The notes: generated by a model from the letters alone, not told the origin. A DNA stretch of 64,000 bases from Bradyrhizobium sp. CCGB01 (GCF_024199795.1 NZ_JANADK010000001.1:310001-374000), one strand, 5' to 3'. Counted from the stretch's first letter, positions 17,182-25,752 are shown. Numbers and translations are program-made.

Positions 17182-18744
17182 CTAATTCGCGGCTTCTGAT
17201 TGTTTGACGGCCTGCTCGCGGTCACGCAGCACCTTGCGGTTGACCTTGCCGGCCGGCGTCTTGGGCAGCTCCGTGACGAAGCTGAGGAGACGCGGATATT
17301 CGTGATGGCTGAGGCGCTGGCGCACGACGTCCTGGATCTCGTGCTCGAAGGACGCATCGCCCGGCCGGTCGGCGACGACGAAAGCCTTCACCACCTGCCC
17401 ACGCAACGGATCGGGCACGCCGATGGCCGCGGCCTCGCGCACGTGCGGATGCTTCAGGATCGCATCCTCGATCTCGACCGCGCTCATAGTCCAGCCGGCG
17501 GAGATGATGACATCGTCGGCCCGGCCGCCGTGATAAAAGTACCCGTCCTCGTCGATGCGCCCGAGGTCCTTGGTCGCGATCCACTCGCCGCGGCGCCAGA
17601 CTTTCAGCTCGCCGGCGACGCCAGGTGCGCACGACCGCCCCTCGGCATCCTGCACGTCGACGCGCCCGCCGGGGATCGGCTTGCCGAGCGATCCCGGCTT
17701 GACGGCGAAATCGTCCGCGCCGGGATAGCTCACCAGGATCACGCCGATCTCGGTGGTGCCGTACATGCTGCAAACCTGGCGGCCGAAGGTGTCGTTGACG
17801 AAGGCGGCCGTCTCGCTGTCGATCGGCTCGCCGGTGAACGACAATTTCTCCAGCGCGTAGCGGTAGCGCGGCGCGGCTCCGGAGTTTCGCATCATGCGAT
17901 AATGCGTGGCGGCCGCGGAGATGTTGGTGAACTGATACTGCTCGAGCGCAGCCAGCAGCCGCTCCGGATTGAACTTGCCGGCATAGGCGCCGATGGTGAT
18001 GCCGAGGGCCAGCGGCGCAAGCGTGCCGTGCCAGAGCCCATGCCCCCATGCCGGCGATGACGGGCATATGAAGCGATCGCCCGGCCGCAAACCGGTGCCG
18101 TACAACGCTGCCACCATCAGCGTCACGATCGAGCGATGCGTGTGCTTGACCGCTTCGGGCAATTCGCGCGTCGTGCCCGAGGTGTATTGAAACAGGGCCA
18201 TCGCATCGGCCGCCGTATCGGTGGTGAAGTGCGGCGCAAAGCGCAGCAGGCCGTTCAGGAAAGCGTCATCGGCGACCACGACCTCCGTGCCGATCCCGGC
18301 GAGAAGTGGCGCCTTGTCCGCGTTCGTCACGATCAGCCGCGGCTTGCAGTCGTCGACACGCAGCTTGACGCCGTCAGGCCCGAACAGCGTGAACAACGGC
18401 ACCGCAATGGCGCCGGCCTTCATGGTGCCGAACACCGACACATAGAAGGCGCGCGAGGGCTCGAGCATGACCGCCACGCGATCGCCCGGCTTGACGCCCT
18501 GGCTCACCAGGTAATGCGCGAAGCGCGAGGAGGCCTCCGCGAGCTCGCCAAAGCCCAGCACCTCGTCCGGCCCATCCGCGCGCACGACGATCACGGCCGG
18601 GTCGGAGCGGCCGGCGTGCCGGTCGATGCATTCATGCGCGATGTTCAGGCGCGCACGATTCCCCTCGAACAATTCCCAGAGCTTCTCGGAGGAGAAGTTG
18701 GACTGCGCGTCCGCGTAGCTCGTGTAGTCGGTCAGCTTGTTCAT
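17182..18744 (-). CDS. AMP-forming acyl-CoA synthetase/ligase with unusual P-loop
   Basis: A 520-residue ANL-superfamily ligase. Adenylation motifs include YTSGTTRELPEAVKHTH in place of the usual TSGTTGxPKG loop, SMYGTTEIGV, KDLGRIDEDGYFYHGGRADD and the C-terminal lysine PKTPAGKVNRKVLR. The R-E-L-P-E-A-V loop is, as I recall, shared by a subgroup of ligases often annotated as benzoate-CoA-ligase-like. It activates a carboxylic acid to its CoA thioester. The ATG at 18744 is used; a TTG at 18762 is also possible. First gene of the operon, divergent from the IclR regulator. Confidence 0.87.
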   Translation of the reverse strand: MNKLTDYTSYADAQSNFSSEKLWELFEGNRARLNIAHECIDRHAGRSDPAVIVVRADGPDEVLGFGELAEASSRFAHYLVSQGVKPGDRVAVMLEPSRAFYVSVFGTMKAGAIAVPLFTLFGPDGVKLRVDDCKPRLIVTNADKAPLLAGIGTEVVVADDAFLNGLLRFAPHFTTDTAADAMALFQYTSGTTRELPEAVKHTHRSIVTLMVAALYGTGLRPGDRFICPSSPAWGHGLWHGTLAPLALGITIGAYAGKFNPERLLAALEQYQFTNISAAATHYRMMRNSGAAPRYRYALEKLSFTGEPIDSETAAFVNDTFGRQVCSMYGTTEIGVILVSYPGADDFAVKPGSLGKPIPGGRVDVQDAEGRSCAPGVAGELKVWRRGEWIATKDLGRIDEDGYFYHGGRADDVIISAGWTMSAVEIEDAILKHPHVREAAAIGVPDPLRGQVVKAFVVADRPGDASFEHEIQDVVRQRLSHHEYPRLLSFVTELPKTPAGKVNRKVLRDREQAVKQSEAAN

Positions 18745-18791
18745 GACCGGCACGATACTCAAGCGAAGCTAATTGTCAAATAGCACTATCG

Positions 18792-18807
18792 ATTGTATAT
18801 GTACAAT
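18792..18807. promoter_or_regulatory. Probable IclR operator (ATTGTA-TATG-TACAAT)
   Basis: A perfect inverted repeat with 6-base arms in the 174-bp gap between the divergent ligase and iclR-like genes, 48 bp upstream of the ligase ATG. Size, position and AT-rich sequence fit operators of IclR-family regulators; binding is inferred. Confidence 0.7.
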
Positions 18808-18918
18808 TAGTGTGAGGCAGAAGGAAGCCAGCTGCGCGGCCGGAAGTTCGAGCCGAGCCGGCGCTGCCGCGATGAGATGGTGTTGTTGCGCTCCGACCGC
18901 TGTTGTACCGATACGGTC

Positions 18919-19695
18919 ATGCCGAATCCCCGATCACCCCGTGTCCGCGCCGTGCCTGCGGTCACGCGTGCCGTCGCCATCCTCCGCCTGCTCAGCCGCA
19001 GCCCCACGCCGCAGAGTCTCAAGGCGATTGCGGACACTCTCGATCTGGTGCCGAGCACTGCGTTGCACATCGTGCGGGCGCTGCTCGCGGAGGATTTGCT
19101 GCAGGTCGATCCGCAGACCAAGCGCTACAGCCTCGGCGTCGGCATGCTGCCGCTGGCGCGCGCCGTGCTCGAGAATGCCGACTTTCCCAGCCTGATGCGG
19201 CCGAAGCTCGAGGAGATATCAGGCCGCTACGGCGTCACGGCGATCGGCGTCGAGGTGCCGGATCTCGACAACATGATCGTCGTCGCACTGGCGCGCAGCC
19301 AGGCGCCGGTGCGGCTTCACGTCGACATCGGGAGCCGTTTTCCCGCATTGATCAGTGCCACGGGCCGCTGCGTCGCCGCCTTCAGCGGCCAGCCGGAGAA
19401 GGAGATCGAGAAGCGCTTCCGTCTTCTGCGCTGGCACAACGCGCCGACCTATGATGCCTGGCGCAAGGAAGTCGATCAGGTCCGCAAGCAGGGGTTCAGC
19501 ATCGATCGCGGCAATTACATTGCCGGCGTGACGATCGTCGCCGTGCCCGTCCTGAACGCAAAGGGGACGATCTCGCACACCGTCGCGGCCGTCGGCCTCG
19601 GCAGCCAGCTCGACCGCGCAAATTCGCTGGCGCTGGCACGCGACATGCGCGCCGTCGCCGAAGCGATCGCCGCGCAACTGGCGATTCACGCCTGA
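18919..19695 (+). CDS. IclR-family transcriptional regulator
   Basis: A 258-residue protein with an N-terminal winged helix-turn-helix (AVTRAVAILRLLSRSPTPQSLKAI split across the domain, LVPSTALHIVRALL as recognition helix region) and a C-terminal GAF-like effector domain (IGSRFPALISATGRCVAAF, GFSIDRGNYIAGVTIVAVPV). Start set at 18919 (MPNPRSPRV). Being divergent from the acid-activating operon, with a palindrome between, it is the likely local regulator, responding to the operon's substrate or an intermediate. Confidence 0.92.
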   Translation: MPNPRSPRVRAVPAVTRAVAILRLLSRSPTPQSLKAIADTLDLVPSTALHIVRALLAEDLLQVDPQTKRYSLGVGMLPLARAVLENADFPSLMRPKLEEISGRYGVTAIGVEVPDLDNMIVVALARSQAPVRLHVDIGSRFPALISATGRCVAAFSGQPEKEIEKRFRLLRWHNAPTYDAWRKEVDQVRKQGFSIDRGNYIAGVTIVAVPVLNAKGTISHTVAAVGLGSQLDRANSLALARDMRAVAEAIAAQLAIHA

Positions 19696-19719
19696 GACAT
19701 CGCGCGCGAACGGAAAGGC

Positions 19720-20589
19720 CTAGGCGTTCGTGCCTGCACCGCGTTCAACGAGCGCGAATTGCGACATGGTCCAGGCGAAATACCGCCGCAGCAGCCACGG
19801 AATCGGAATCAGGAAGAGACATCCGAAACCGAATGCCAGGGTGCGCCAGAGCAGCTGGAAGCCGGTGGCGGTGAAGACTATCTCGCGGCGCGTCCCAATG
19901 ATGCCACGACATATCCACCGCATCCACGCAGCCATGACCCAGGCCCAGCCGATGATCGTGAACACGGCGAGGAACATCACGATCTGCCAGCCGATGAAGC
20001 CCCATACGCTGCCGGTGTATGTCATCGGAATCGGCTGACCATTCGAGCTGAGATTGGCGACCACCCAGCGCATGATCATCCAGGACAGGACCGCCTGGAC
20101 CGGCATCGCCAGAATCTGAAGGATGCTATCGACATAACCTGCGTAGCCGACCAGCCCCATCGCGACGAAGACGTACCAGATATCTCCGACCTGGCCGGTG
20201 AAGGTGATGTTCGGTCGCTGCGGAACGTAAACGCGCGGGAAGAGCCAGCGATAATAGCCTGTCGCGGTCCACGGCGCCGGGATCACCAGCAGGTTGCCGA
20301 TCACCAGCAGGATCCACCATCCCAGGAACGACCAGAGCGGCAGGTCCACCGATAGCGGACCTCCGCTATGGCCGCTCGAGCTGCCATCGATCAGCAAGGC
20401 GGGCGGCGCCGCGGCGCCCGGGACGAGACCCGGCACCTCGCCGGCCTTCTGCCAGCCCGCCATTCCTTCCGCCCAGACCAGCGTATCGGCGCGCACGATG
20501 CCCTGGGCGATGAGGTCGCGAAACTGCGCCTCGGGAAACGGACCTTTCTGCTGGCCGCCGGATGCGTGAAACCAGATTCGGCTCGACAT
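19720..20589 (-). CDS. GYF_2-domain multi-spanning membrane protein, paralogue A
   Basis: A 289-residue protein. Residues 1-55 form a GYF_2-type cytoplasmic domain (WFHASGGQQKGPFPEAQFRDL, TLVWAEGMAGWQKA). The remainder has about six hydrophobic segments with repeated short motifs (NITFTGQ, SSNGQPIPMTYTGSVWGFIGW, GTRREIVFTATG) resembling DUF898/YjgN-type membrane proteins. It is about half identical by eye to the next gene upstream, with the same layout: a tandem duplication. Function unknown; GYF-type domains bind proline-rich or signalling partners in other proteins. Confidence 0.8.
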   Translation of the reverse strand: MSSRIWFHASGGQQKGPFPEAQFRDLIAQGIVRADTLVWAEGMAGWQKAGEVPGLVPGAAAPPALLIDGSSSGHSGGPLSVDLPLWSFLGWWILLVIGNLLVIPAPWTATGYYRWLFPRVYVPQRPNITFTGQVGDIWYVFVAMGLVGYAGYVDSILQILAMPVQAVLSWMIMRWVVANLSSNGQPIPMTYTGSVWGFIGWQIVMFLAVFTIIGWAWVMAAWMRWICRGIIGTRREIVFTATGFQLLWRTLAFGFGCLFLIPIPWLLRRYFAWTMSQFALVERGAGTNA

Positions 20590-20621
20590 CCTGTCTGTTC
20601 GCTACCCGACGCCAGCAGCCG

Positions 20622-21518
20622 TTACATGCGAGCCTGCGCGCCGCGCGGAGCGAGCTCGGTCTGCGATGCGAACCAGTTCATGATCCAGCGATACACCCAC
20701 GGGATCGGGATGATCAGGCTGAACAGGATCGCGGCCACGATCCCGCGCCAGAGGATCCCGAGACCGCTCCCCTTGAACACGATCTCGCGGCGCGTGCCTT
20801 CGATGCTGCGGCAGAACCAGCGCATCTGCGCCGCGGCGACCCAGGCCCAGCCAATGATCGTAATCATCGAGATCGCGAACAGCAGGTTCCAGCCGATATA
20901 GGCCCAGACCGAGCCCGTGAAGCTGAGCCCGAGCGGCTGCCCGTTGGAGGCAAGATTGGCCACCATCCATCTGGCCAGGAGCCAGTAGAGCGCGAGCTGC
21001 ACGATGAACAGCAGATTGCTCAGTAGCGCACTGCCGATGAAGCCGATCACGATCGCCAGAACGATGAAGCCGAAGAACCAGGGCACCAGCGTCATCGCAT
21101 TGCCGGTGAAGCTGAGATTGGGCCGGCCAGGCACCTTCACGCAGGACACGATCCATTTCGTGTACCAGACGAACACCCACGGAATCGGGATGATGAAGCA
21201 CATGCCGATCAGCATCACGATGCTGCGCCAGGTGAACTCGAGGATGCCGAAATCGACCGCCAGCGATCCTCCGCTGGCGCCGCCGCCAGCGTAACCACCG
21301 CCGCCCATCATCGGCGGGCCGCCGGCCGGCATCATTGGAGGCGCACCGCCGCCGCCGATCAGGCCGGGGATTTCGGCGGCCTTCTGCCAGCCGGCCATGC
21401 CCTCCGACCACACCAGCGTATCCGGGCGTACAATCCCTTGCGCGACGAGGTCGCGGAACTGCCCCTCCGGATAGGGCCCCTGTTGCTTGCCCTCGGATGC
21501 GTAGAACCAACTCGCCAT
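20622..21518 (-). CDS. GYF_2-domain multi-spanning membrane protein, paralogue B
   Basis: A 298-residue paralogue of the downstream gene. The GYF_2-type N-terminus (WFYASEGKQQGPYPEGQFRDL, TLVWSEGMAGWQKA) is followed by a Gly/Pro/Met-rich linker (residues about 58-85) and six hydrophobic segments with FTGNAMTLVPWF, SNGQPLGLSFTGSVWAYIGW and GTRREIVFKGSG. The start at 21518 gives the same N-terminus as the paralogue; the longer frame adds 17 unrelated residues. The two genes are 32 bp apart and probably co-transcribed. No function known. Confidence 0.8.
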   Translation of the reverse strand: MASWFYASEGKQQGPYPEGQFRDLVAQGIVRPDTLVWSEGMAGWQKAAEIPGLIGGGGAPPMMPAGGPPMMGGGGYAGGGASGGSLAVDFGILEFTWRSIVMLIGMCFIIPIPWVFVWYTKWIVSCVKVPGRPNLSFTGNAMTLVPWFFGFIVLAIVIGFIGSALLSNLLFIVQLALYWLLARWMVANLASNGQPLGLSFTGSVWAYIGWNLLFAISMITIIGWAWVAAAQMRWFCRSIEGTRREIVFKGSGLGILWRGIVAAILFSLIIPIPWVYRWIMNWFASQTELAPRGAQARM

Positions 21519-21616
21519 GAAGCGCCCCCTCAAACATACTTTTGTACCGGCCGGGACGCTTAGGTTCACCGCTTCGGTTCACCGCATCCATGCCAAAAAC
21601 GCATTGTGAGGGATGA

Positions 21617-22108
<492 letters not shown>

Positions 22109-22115
22109 ATTTTGG

Positions 22116-22171
22116 TTTTGACGCGTTTTCTTTCCGCGAACCGGTATCCGCTTCGCTCGAAAACGCTCTGA
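22116..22171. repeat. Intergenic imperfect palindrome (GACGCGTTTTC ... GAAAACGCTC)
   Basis: It lies between glnK1 and amtB1: ACGCGTTTTCTTTCCGCGAA facing TTCGCTCGAAAACGCTCTGA. The half-sites GCGTTTTC and GAAAACGC are 30 bp apart. A common class of Bradyrhizobium-type intergenic palindrome, here inside an operon. Confidence 0.6.
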
Positions 22172-22243
22172 TACGTCTTCTTCGATCGCACCGGGCAACG
22201 ACGCCATAGCGTGCGACGCAATTTCTATGCTGGGGGAAATGAC

Positions 22244-23545
22244 ATGGCGGGATTGTTGCGCCGCGCGGCCGTCATGGCTGCGCCGGTCGGATTGGTGTCG
22301 ATCACTGCCGCGCCCGCGCATGCCGCGGCCTCCGAGATCAACACCGCCGACACCGCCTGGATGATCGTCGCCACCGCGCTGGTGCTGATGATGACGATCC
22401 CGGGGCTGGCGCTGTTCTACTCCGGCATGGTGCGCAAGAAGAACGTGCTCGCCACCATGGCGCAGAGCCTTGCCGCGGTGACGATGATCTCGATTCTCTG
22501 GGTGGCATTCGGCTATTCGCTCTGCTTCGTCGGCGACGGGCCGTGGATCGGCACGCTCGACCGCTGGTTCCTCGCGGGCATGACGATGGACAGCGTCAAC
22601 CCGGCGGCGAAGACGATCCCGGAAGCGCTGTTCATGCTCTACCAGATGACCTTCGCCATCATCACGGTGGCGCTGGTCGCGGGCTCGGTCGCCGACCGGA
22701 TGCGCTTCTCCGCCTATCTCGTGTTTTCGGTCGCCTGGTTCATCTTCGTCTACATTCCGCTGGCGCATTGGGTCTGGGGCGGCGGCTTCCTTGCCAGCAT
22801 GGGCGTGCTGGATTTTGCCGGCGGTCTCGTCGTGCACCTGTCGGCCGGCACCGCCGGCCTCGTCGCCGCCAAGGTGATGGGGCGCCGCCACGGCTACGGC
22901 ACTGAAAATCTGTCGCCGTTCGATCTGTCGCTCGCGGTGATGGGCACCGGCCTGTTGTGGGTTGGCTGGTTCGGCTTCAACGGCGGCTCGGCGGGCGCGG
23001 CCAATTCGCGCGCGGTGCTGGCGATCATCGCGACGCATCTTGCCGCCTGCTCCGGCGCGCTGACCTGGGGCGCGATCGAATGGTCGACCCGGCGCAAGCC
23101 GTCGGTGCTCGGCATGATCTCCGGCGCGGTTGCCGGGCTCGGCACCATCACGCCGGCCTCGGGCTTCGTCGCGCCATGGCATGGCATCATCATCGGCGTG
23201 ATTGCGGGGGCGGTCTGCTACTGGGCCTGCACGTGGCTCAAGCACCGCTTCAATTACGACGACTCCCTCGACGTGTTCGGCGTCCACGGCATCGGGGGCC
23301 TGACCGGCACGCTGCTGGCCGGCGTGTTCGCAACCAGCGCGATCGGCGGCACTGCCGGCCTGATCGAGGGCCATCCGCAGCAATTGCTGATCCAGCTCTA
23401 CGGGGTCGCGGTCACCTTCGTCTGGTCGGCGGGCGTGAGCTTCATTCTGCTCAAGCTGGTCGCCCTGTTCGTGCCGCTGCGCGTATCCCGTGAGCACGAG
23501 CTGGAGGGGCTGGATATTTCGCAGCACGGCGAGGCCTTGCAGTAA
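22244..23545 (+). CDS. amtB: Ammonium transporter AmtB (copy 1)
   Basis: A 433-residue Amt/MEP/Rh channel with a signal-like N-terminus (to APAHAAA) and about 11 membrane helices. The pore histidines fall in LVVHLSAGTAGLV and DVFGVHGIGGLTGT; the core DTAWMIVATALVLMMTIPGLALFY opens the first helix. The ATG at 22244 has TGGGGGA upstream, preferred to a start 11 codons earlier. It imports NH4+/NH3 across the inner membrane and is controlled by GlnK. The C-terminus ends SREHELEGLDISQHGEALQ, a region partly duplicated as a fragment at 25013. Confidence 0.97.
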   Translation: MAGLLRRAAVMAAPVGLVSITAAPAHAAASEINTADTAWMIVATALVLMMTIPGLALFYSGMVRKKNVLATMAQSLAAVTMISILWVAFGYSLCFVGDGPWIGTLDRWFLAGMTMDSVNPAAKTIPEALFMLYQMTFAIITVALVAGSVADRMRFSAYLVFSVAWFIFVYIPLAHWVWGGGFLASMGVLDFAGGLVVHLSAGTAGLVAAKVMGRRHGYGTENLSPFDLSLAVMGTGLLWVGWFGFNGGSAGAANSRAVLAIIATHLAACSGALTWGAIEWSTRRKPSVLGMISGAVAGLGTITPASGFVAPWHGIIIGVIAGAVCYWACTWLKHRFNYDDSLDVFGVHGIGGLTGTLLAGVFATSAIGGTAGLIEGHPQQLLIQLYGVAVTFVWSAGVSFILLKLVALFVPLRVSREHELEGLDISQHGEALQ

Positions 23546-23553
23546 GGGCTTGC

Positions 23554-23583
23554 GCAACACATAAGCGCATGCTTATGTGTTGC
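23554..23583. promoter_or_regulatory. Long perfect palindrome abutting the arsR start (GCAACACATAAGC-GCAT-GCTTATGTGTTGC)
   Basis: Perfect 13-base arms with a 4-base spacer end one base before the ATG at 23585. The core ATAAGC...GCTTAT with ACACAT flanks looks like an autoregulatory ArsR operator. No Shine-Dalgarno fits between it and the ATG, so either the transcript is leaderless or the operator occupies the ribosome-binding site. Confidence 0.8.
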
Positions 23584-23584
23584 C

Positions 23585-23899
23585 ATGATCGAAGCCGACA
23601 TCTTCAAGGCGCTTGCCGACCCGACGCGCCGAAAGGTCTTTGAAAAGCTTGCAGGCGGAAGCCTGAACGCCAGCGCTTTGCGCGACGGCCTGGAGATCAG
23701 CCAGCCGGCGATGTCGCAGCATCTCGCCGTGTTGCGCGCGGCAGGCCTGGTGCGCGAAGAGCGACAGGGCCGCTTCGTGAACTACGAGGTCGATCCGAAC
23801 GGCATTGCCACCATCGGGACATGGCTCGCACGCTACCGCGCCTACTGGCCGAAGCGCATGGAAGCGCTCGCCGATCTCTTGAAGGAGATGGATCAATGA
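23585..23899 (+). CDS. ArsR-family transcriptional repressor
   Basis: A 104-residue winged-helix protein (IFKALADPTRRKVFEKLA, then ISQPAMSQHLAVLRAAGLVREERQGRFVNYEVD). It has none of the metal-binding cysteine motifs of ArsR/SmtB metal sensors, and belongs to the group usually paired with an SRPBCC/AHA1 gene. The next gene overlaps by ATGA, so the two are translationally coupled. A 30-bp palindrome ends one base upstream of the start and likely mediates autorepression. Confidence 0.93.
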   Translation: MIEADIFKALADPTRRKVFEKLAGGSLNASALRDGLEISQPAMSQHLAVLRAAGLVREERQGRFVNYEVDPNGIATIGTWLARYRAYWPKRMEALADLLKEMDQ

Positions 23900-24252
23900 G
23901 CGACGCCGCGAAGCCCGATCATCCCGACACAGCCCTGGTGCTCGAATACGAATTCGATGCGCCACCGGCAAAAGTCTGGCGCGCCGTGACCATTCCGGCC
24001 TTGCGCGAACGCTGGCTGCCGGATTGCGACCTTGCCCGCGCCGAGCCGGAATCATCGATCACAGGCGAAGAAGTGCGCTACCGGCTGCGCGATTCCGAGC
24101 CGCCATTTCGCGAAAGCCACGTCATCTTCCGGATCGAGCCGAATGAGGACGGCGGCACCCGCATCAGCATCATCCAGCGGGTCTGCGACGATCGAACGAA
24201 GCTGCCGCAGCCGGCCAACAGCAATTGCTGCCTGATGCGCGCGGCGGCCTAG
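23896..24252 (+). CDS. SRPBCC (AHA1/START-like) protein, possibly C-terminally shortened
   Basis: A 118-residue lipid/hydrophobic-ligand-binding-fold protein: VLEYEFDAPPAKVWRAVT at the N-terminus, then RLRDSEPPFRESHVIFRIEP and DGGTRISIIQR. Typical family members have about 140-160 residues and end in a long C-terminal helix that is missing here; the reading frame stops exactly where a palindromic repeat begins. Start fixed by the ATGA overlap with arsR. Function of ArsR-SRPBCC pairs is generally unknown. Confidence 0.82.
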   Translation: MSDAAKPDHPDTALVLEYEFDAPPAKVWRAVTIPALRERWLPDCDLARAEPESSITGEEVRYRLRDSEPPFRESHVIFRIEPNEDGGTRISIIQRVCDDRTKLPQPANSNCCLMRAAA

Positions 24253-24300
24253 AGCATGATCCGGAAAAGTGTGAAGCGGTTTTCCGAGAAGATCATGCTC
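24252..24300. repeat. Palindromic repeat GAGCATGATC ... GATCATGCTC
   Basis: Outer arms of 10 bases (24252-24261 and 24291-24300) and an inner CGGAAAA/TTTTCCG pair. This is a recognisable dispersed intergenic palindrome of Hyphomicrobiales. Its first base is the last base of the SRPBCC stop codon. Confidence 0.8.
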
Positions 24301-24354
24301 CACTAAGAGCACCACCCAAACAGACTTCATCACCTGCAGACATGGAGGTCGCCG

Positions 24355-24957
24355 ATGCGCGACATGCTTCAGCTCGTCCCTATGGTCGTCGAACAATCCG
24401 CCCGCGGCGAGCGATCCTTCGACATCTACTCGCGGCTCCTGCGCGAGCGCATCATCTTCCTCAACGGCGAGGTCAATGATGCGATGTCGGGCCTCGTCTG
24501 CGCGCAATTGCTGTTCCTGGAGGCGGAGAATCCGAACAGGCCGATCAATCTCTACATCAACTCCTATGGCGGCGTGGTCACCTCAGGTCTCGCCATGTAC
24601 GACACCATGCAGTTCATCAAGGCGCCGGTTCACACGCTGTGCATGGGCACCGCACGCTCGATGGGCTCGTTTCTGCTGATGGCCGGCGAGCCAGGCCACC
24701 GCGCCGCGCTGCCCAATGCGAGCCTTCACGTGCATCAGCCGCTCGGCGGCTTCCAGGGCCAGGCGTCCGATATCCTGATCCATGCCAACGAAATGCAGGA
24801 AACCAAGCGGCGCATCACCCGGCTCTACGCGCAGCATTGCGGACGCACCGAGGAAGAGGTGGAACGGACCCTGGACCGCGACCACTTCATGACCGCGCAA
24901 CAGGGGGTCGAGTGGGGCTTGGTCGATCGGGTTTTTTCGGAGCGCGAGGCCGCCTGA
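24355..24957 (+). CDS. clpP: ClpP-like serine protease, accessory paralogue
   Basis: A 200-residue ClpP-fold peptidase with the catalytic triad apparently intact: Ser102 in [10 protein letters not shown], His127 in LHVHQPLGG, Asp176 in LDRDHFMTA. Motifs deviate from housekeeping ClpP (GTARSMGS for [16 protein letters not shown] for MIHQPLGG). No clpX or clpA is nearby; it lies in an apparent insertion between two glnK-amtB pairs. Probably an accessory ClpP that either uses ClpX/ClpA encoded elsewhere or forms mixed rings. Confidence 0.92.
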   Translation: MRDMLQLVPMVVEQSARGERSFDIYSRLLRERIIFLNGEVNDAMSGLVCAQLLFLEAENPNRPINLYINSYGGVVTSGLAMYDTMQFIKAPVHTLCMGTARSMGSFLLMAGEPGHRAALPNASLHVHQPLGGFQGQASDILIHANEMQETKRRITRLYAQHCGRTEEEVERTLDRDHFMTAQQGVEWGLVDRVFSEREAA

Positions 24958-25012
24958 CGGTCCGACATGGACCTTCAGCCAAGGGACCGTCCGGCATCAT
25001 CCGGCACGCTCC

Positions 25013-25093
25013 ATCCTGCTCAAGCTGGCTGATCCGCTGCGCATATCCCATGGGCACGCATTCGAAGAGCTCGATATTTGGCAGCGCAGTTAG
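25013..25093 (+). pseudogene. Remnant of an amtB 3' end
   Basis: Twenty-six codons read ILLKLADPLRISHGHAFEEL then DIWQRS-stop, closely matching the C-terminal segment of AmtB1 (ILLKLVALFVPLRVSREHEL then EGLDISQ), with a three-residue gap. DNA similarity is also obvious (CTGCTCAAGCTGG, CCGCTGCGC, CTGGATATTT-like). Upstream of it no amtB sequence or start is recognisable. The rest of the 456-bp gap (24958-25413) holds the glnK2 promoter region and no gene. Confidence 0.7.
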
Positions 25094-25293
25094 GCTGCTC
25101 GGCGAGCCTCTCCGTAATTAGATACCTTCTAACTGCCCGACACATGAGCAAGATTGTGTCGGCAGCCTGTCGTGCTCGTCTTTTGAGCAGGCGTGGTCAT
25201 GTTTTAAGCGCGACGTAATAGCGCACTGCACCCCACTACGCGTCAAAGGCGAAAACACCCGTTTTCATAGTCCGTTAGGCAAGCCGCCCGATC

Positions 25294-25309
25294 TGGCACG
25301 GCATTTGAT
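25294..25309 (+). promoter_or_regulatory. Sigma-54-like -24/-12 promoter upstream of glnK2
   Basis: TGGCACGGCATTTGAT matches the consensus TGGCACG-N4-TTGCW with correct GG-to-GC spacing but with GA in place of GC at -12. It is 105 bp upstream of the glnK2 ATG. NtrC/sigma-54 control of glnK-amtB is standard under nitrogen limitation. I saw no full NtrC palindrome, only a TGCACC half-site at 25227. Confidence 0.5.
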
Positions 25310-25413
25310 TCTAAGGGTCCTGGCTGTGCCCGCGTAGTGAACTTCTCCCTCGTGGCGAACCAGTCGAGAAACGCCCGGCCACGTCCGGACCGGGCCAAGC
25401 GGGGATAGGACCC

Positions 25414-25752
25414 ATGAAAATTGTTATGGCGATTATCAAGCCATTCAAGCTGGAAGAAGTCCGTGACGCCCTGACCGCCATCGGCGTTCACGGTCTCACG
25501 GTGACGGAAGTCAAGGGATATGGCCGCCAGAAGGGCCATACGGAAATCTATCGCGGTGCTGAATACGCCGTGAGCTTCCTGCCCAAGATCAAGATCGAAG
25601 TCGCTGTCGCCTCCGACCAGGTCGACAAGACCATCGACGCCATCACGTCCGCCGCGAAAACCGGGCAGATCGGCGACGGCAAGATCTTCGTCATCAACCT
25701 CGACCATGCGGTTCGCATCCGCACCGGCGAGGCCGATGCCGCGGCCCTTTGA
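25414..25752 (+). CDS. glnK: PII nitrogen regulatory protein GlnK (copy 2)
   Basis: A 112-residue PII protein nearly identical to copy 1 ([17 protein letters not shown]-loop [17 protein letters not shown] with Tyr51; C-terminus HAVRIRTGEADAAAL). AGGACCC precedes the ATG. It is followed after 37 bp by amtB2, so it probably gates that channel. The two GlnK differ mostly in the C-terminal third, suggesting duplication with limited divergence. Confidence 0.97.
   Translation: MKIVMAIIKPFKLEEVRDALTAIGVHGLTVTEVKGYGRQKGHTEIYRGAEYAVSFLPKIKIEVAVASDQVDKTIDAITSAAKTGQIGDGKIFVINLDHAVRIRTGEADAAAL

Noticed and set aside
14664..17207. An 847-codon open frame antisense to the CoA-transferase and hydratase genes
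   Set aside because: It is the complement of two clearly homologous genes; high GC at third positions opens antisense frames. No family motif is seen in its translation.
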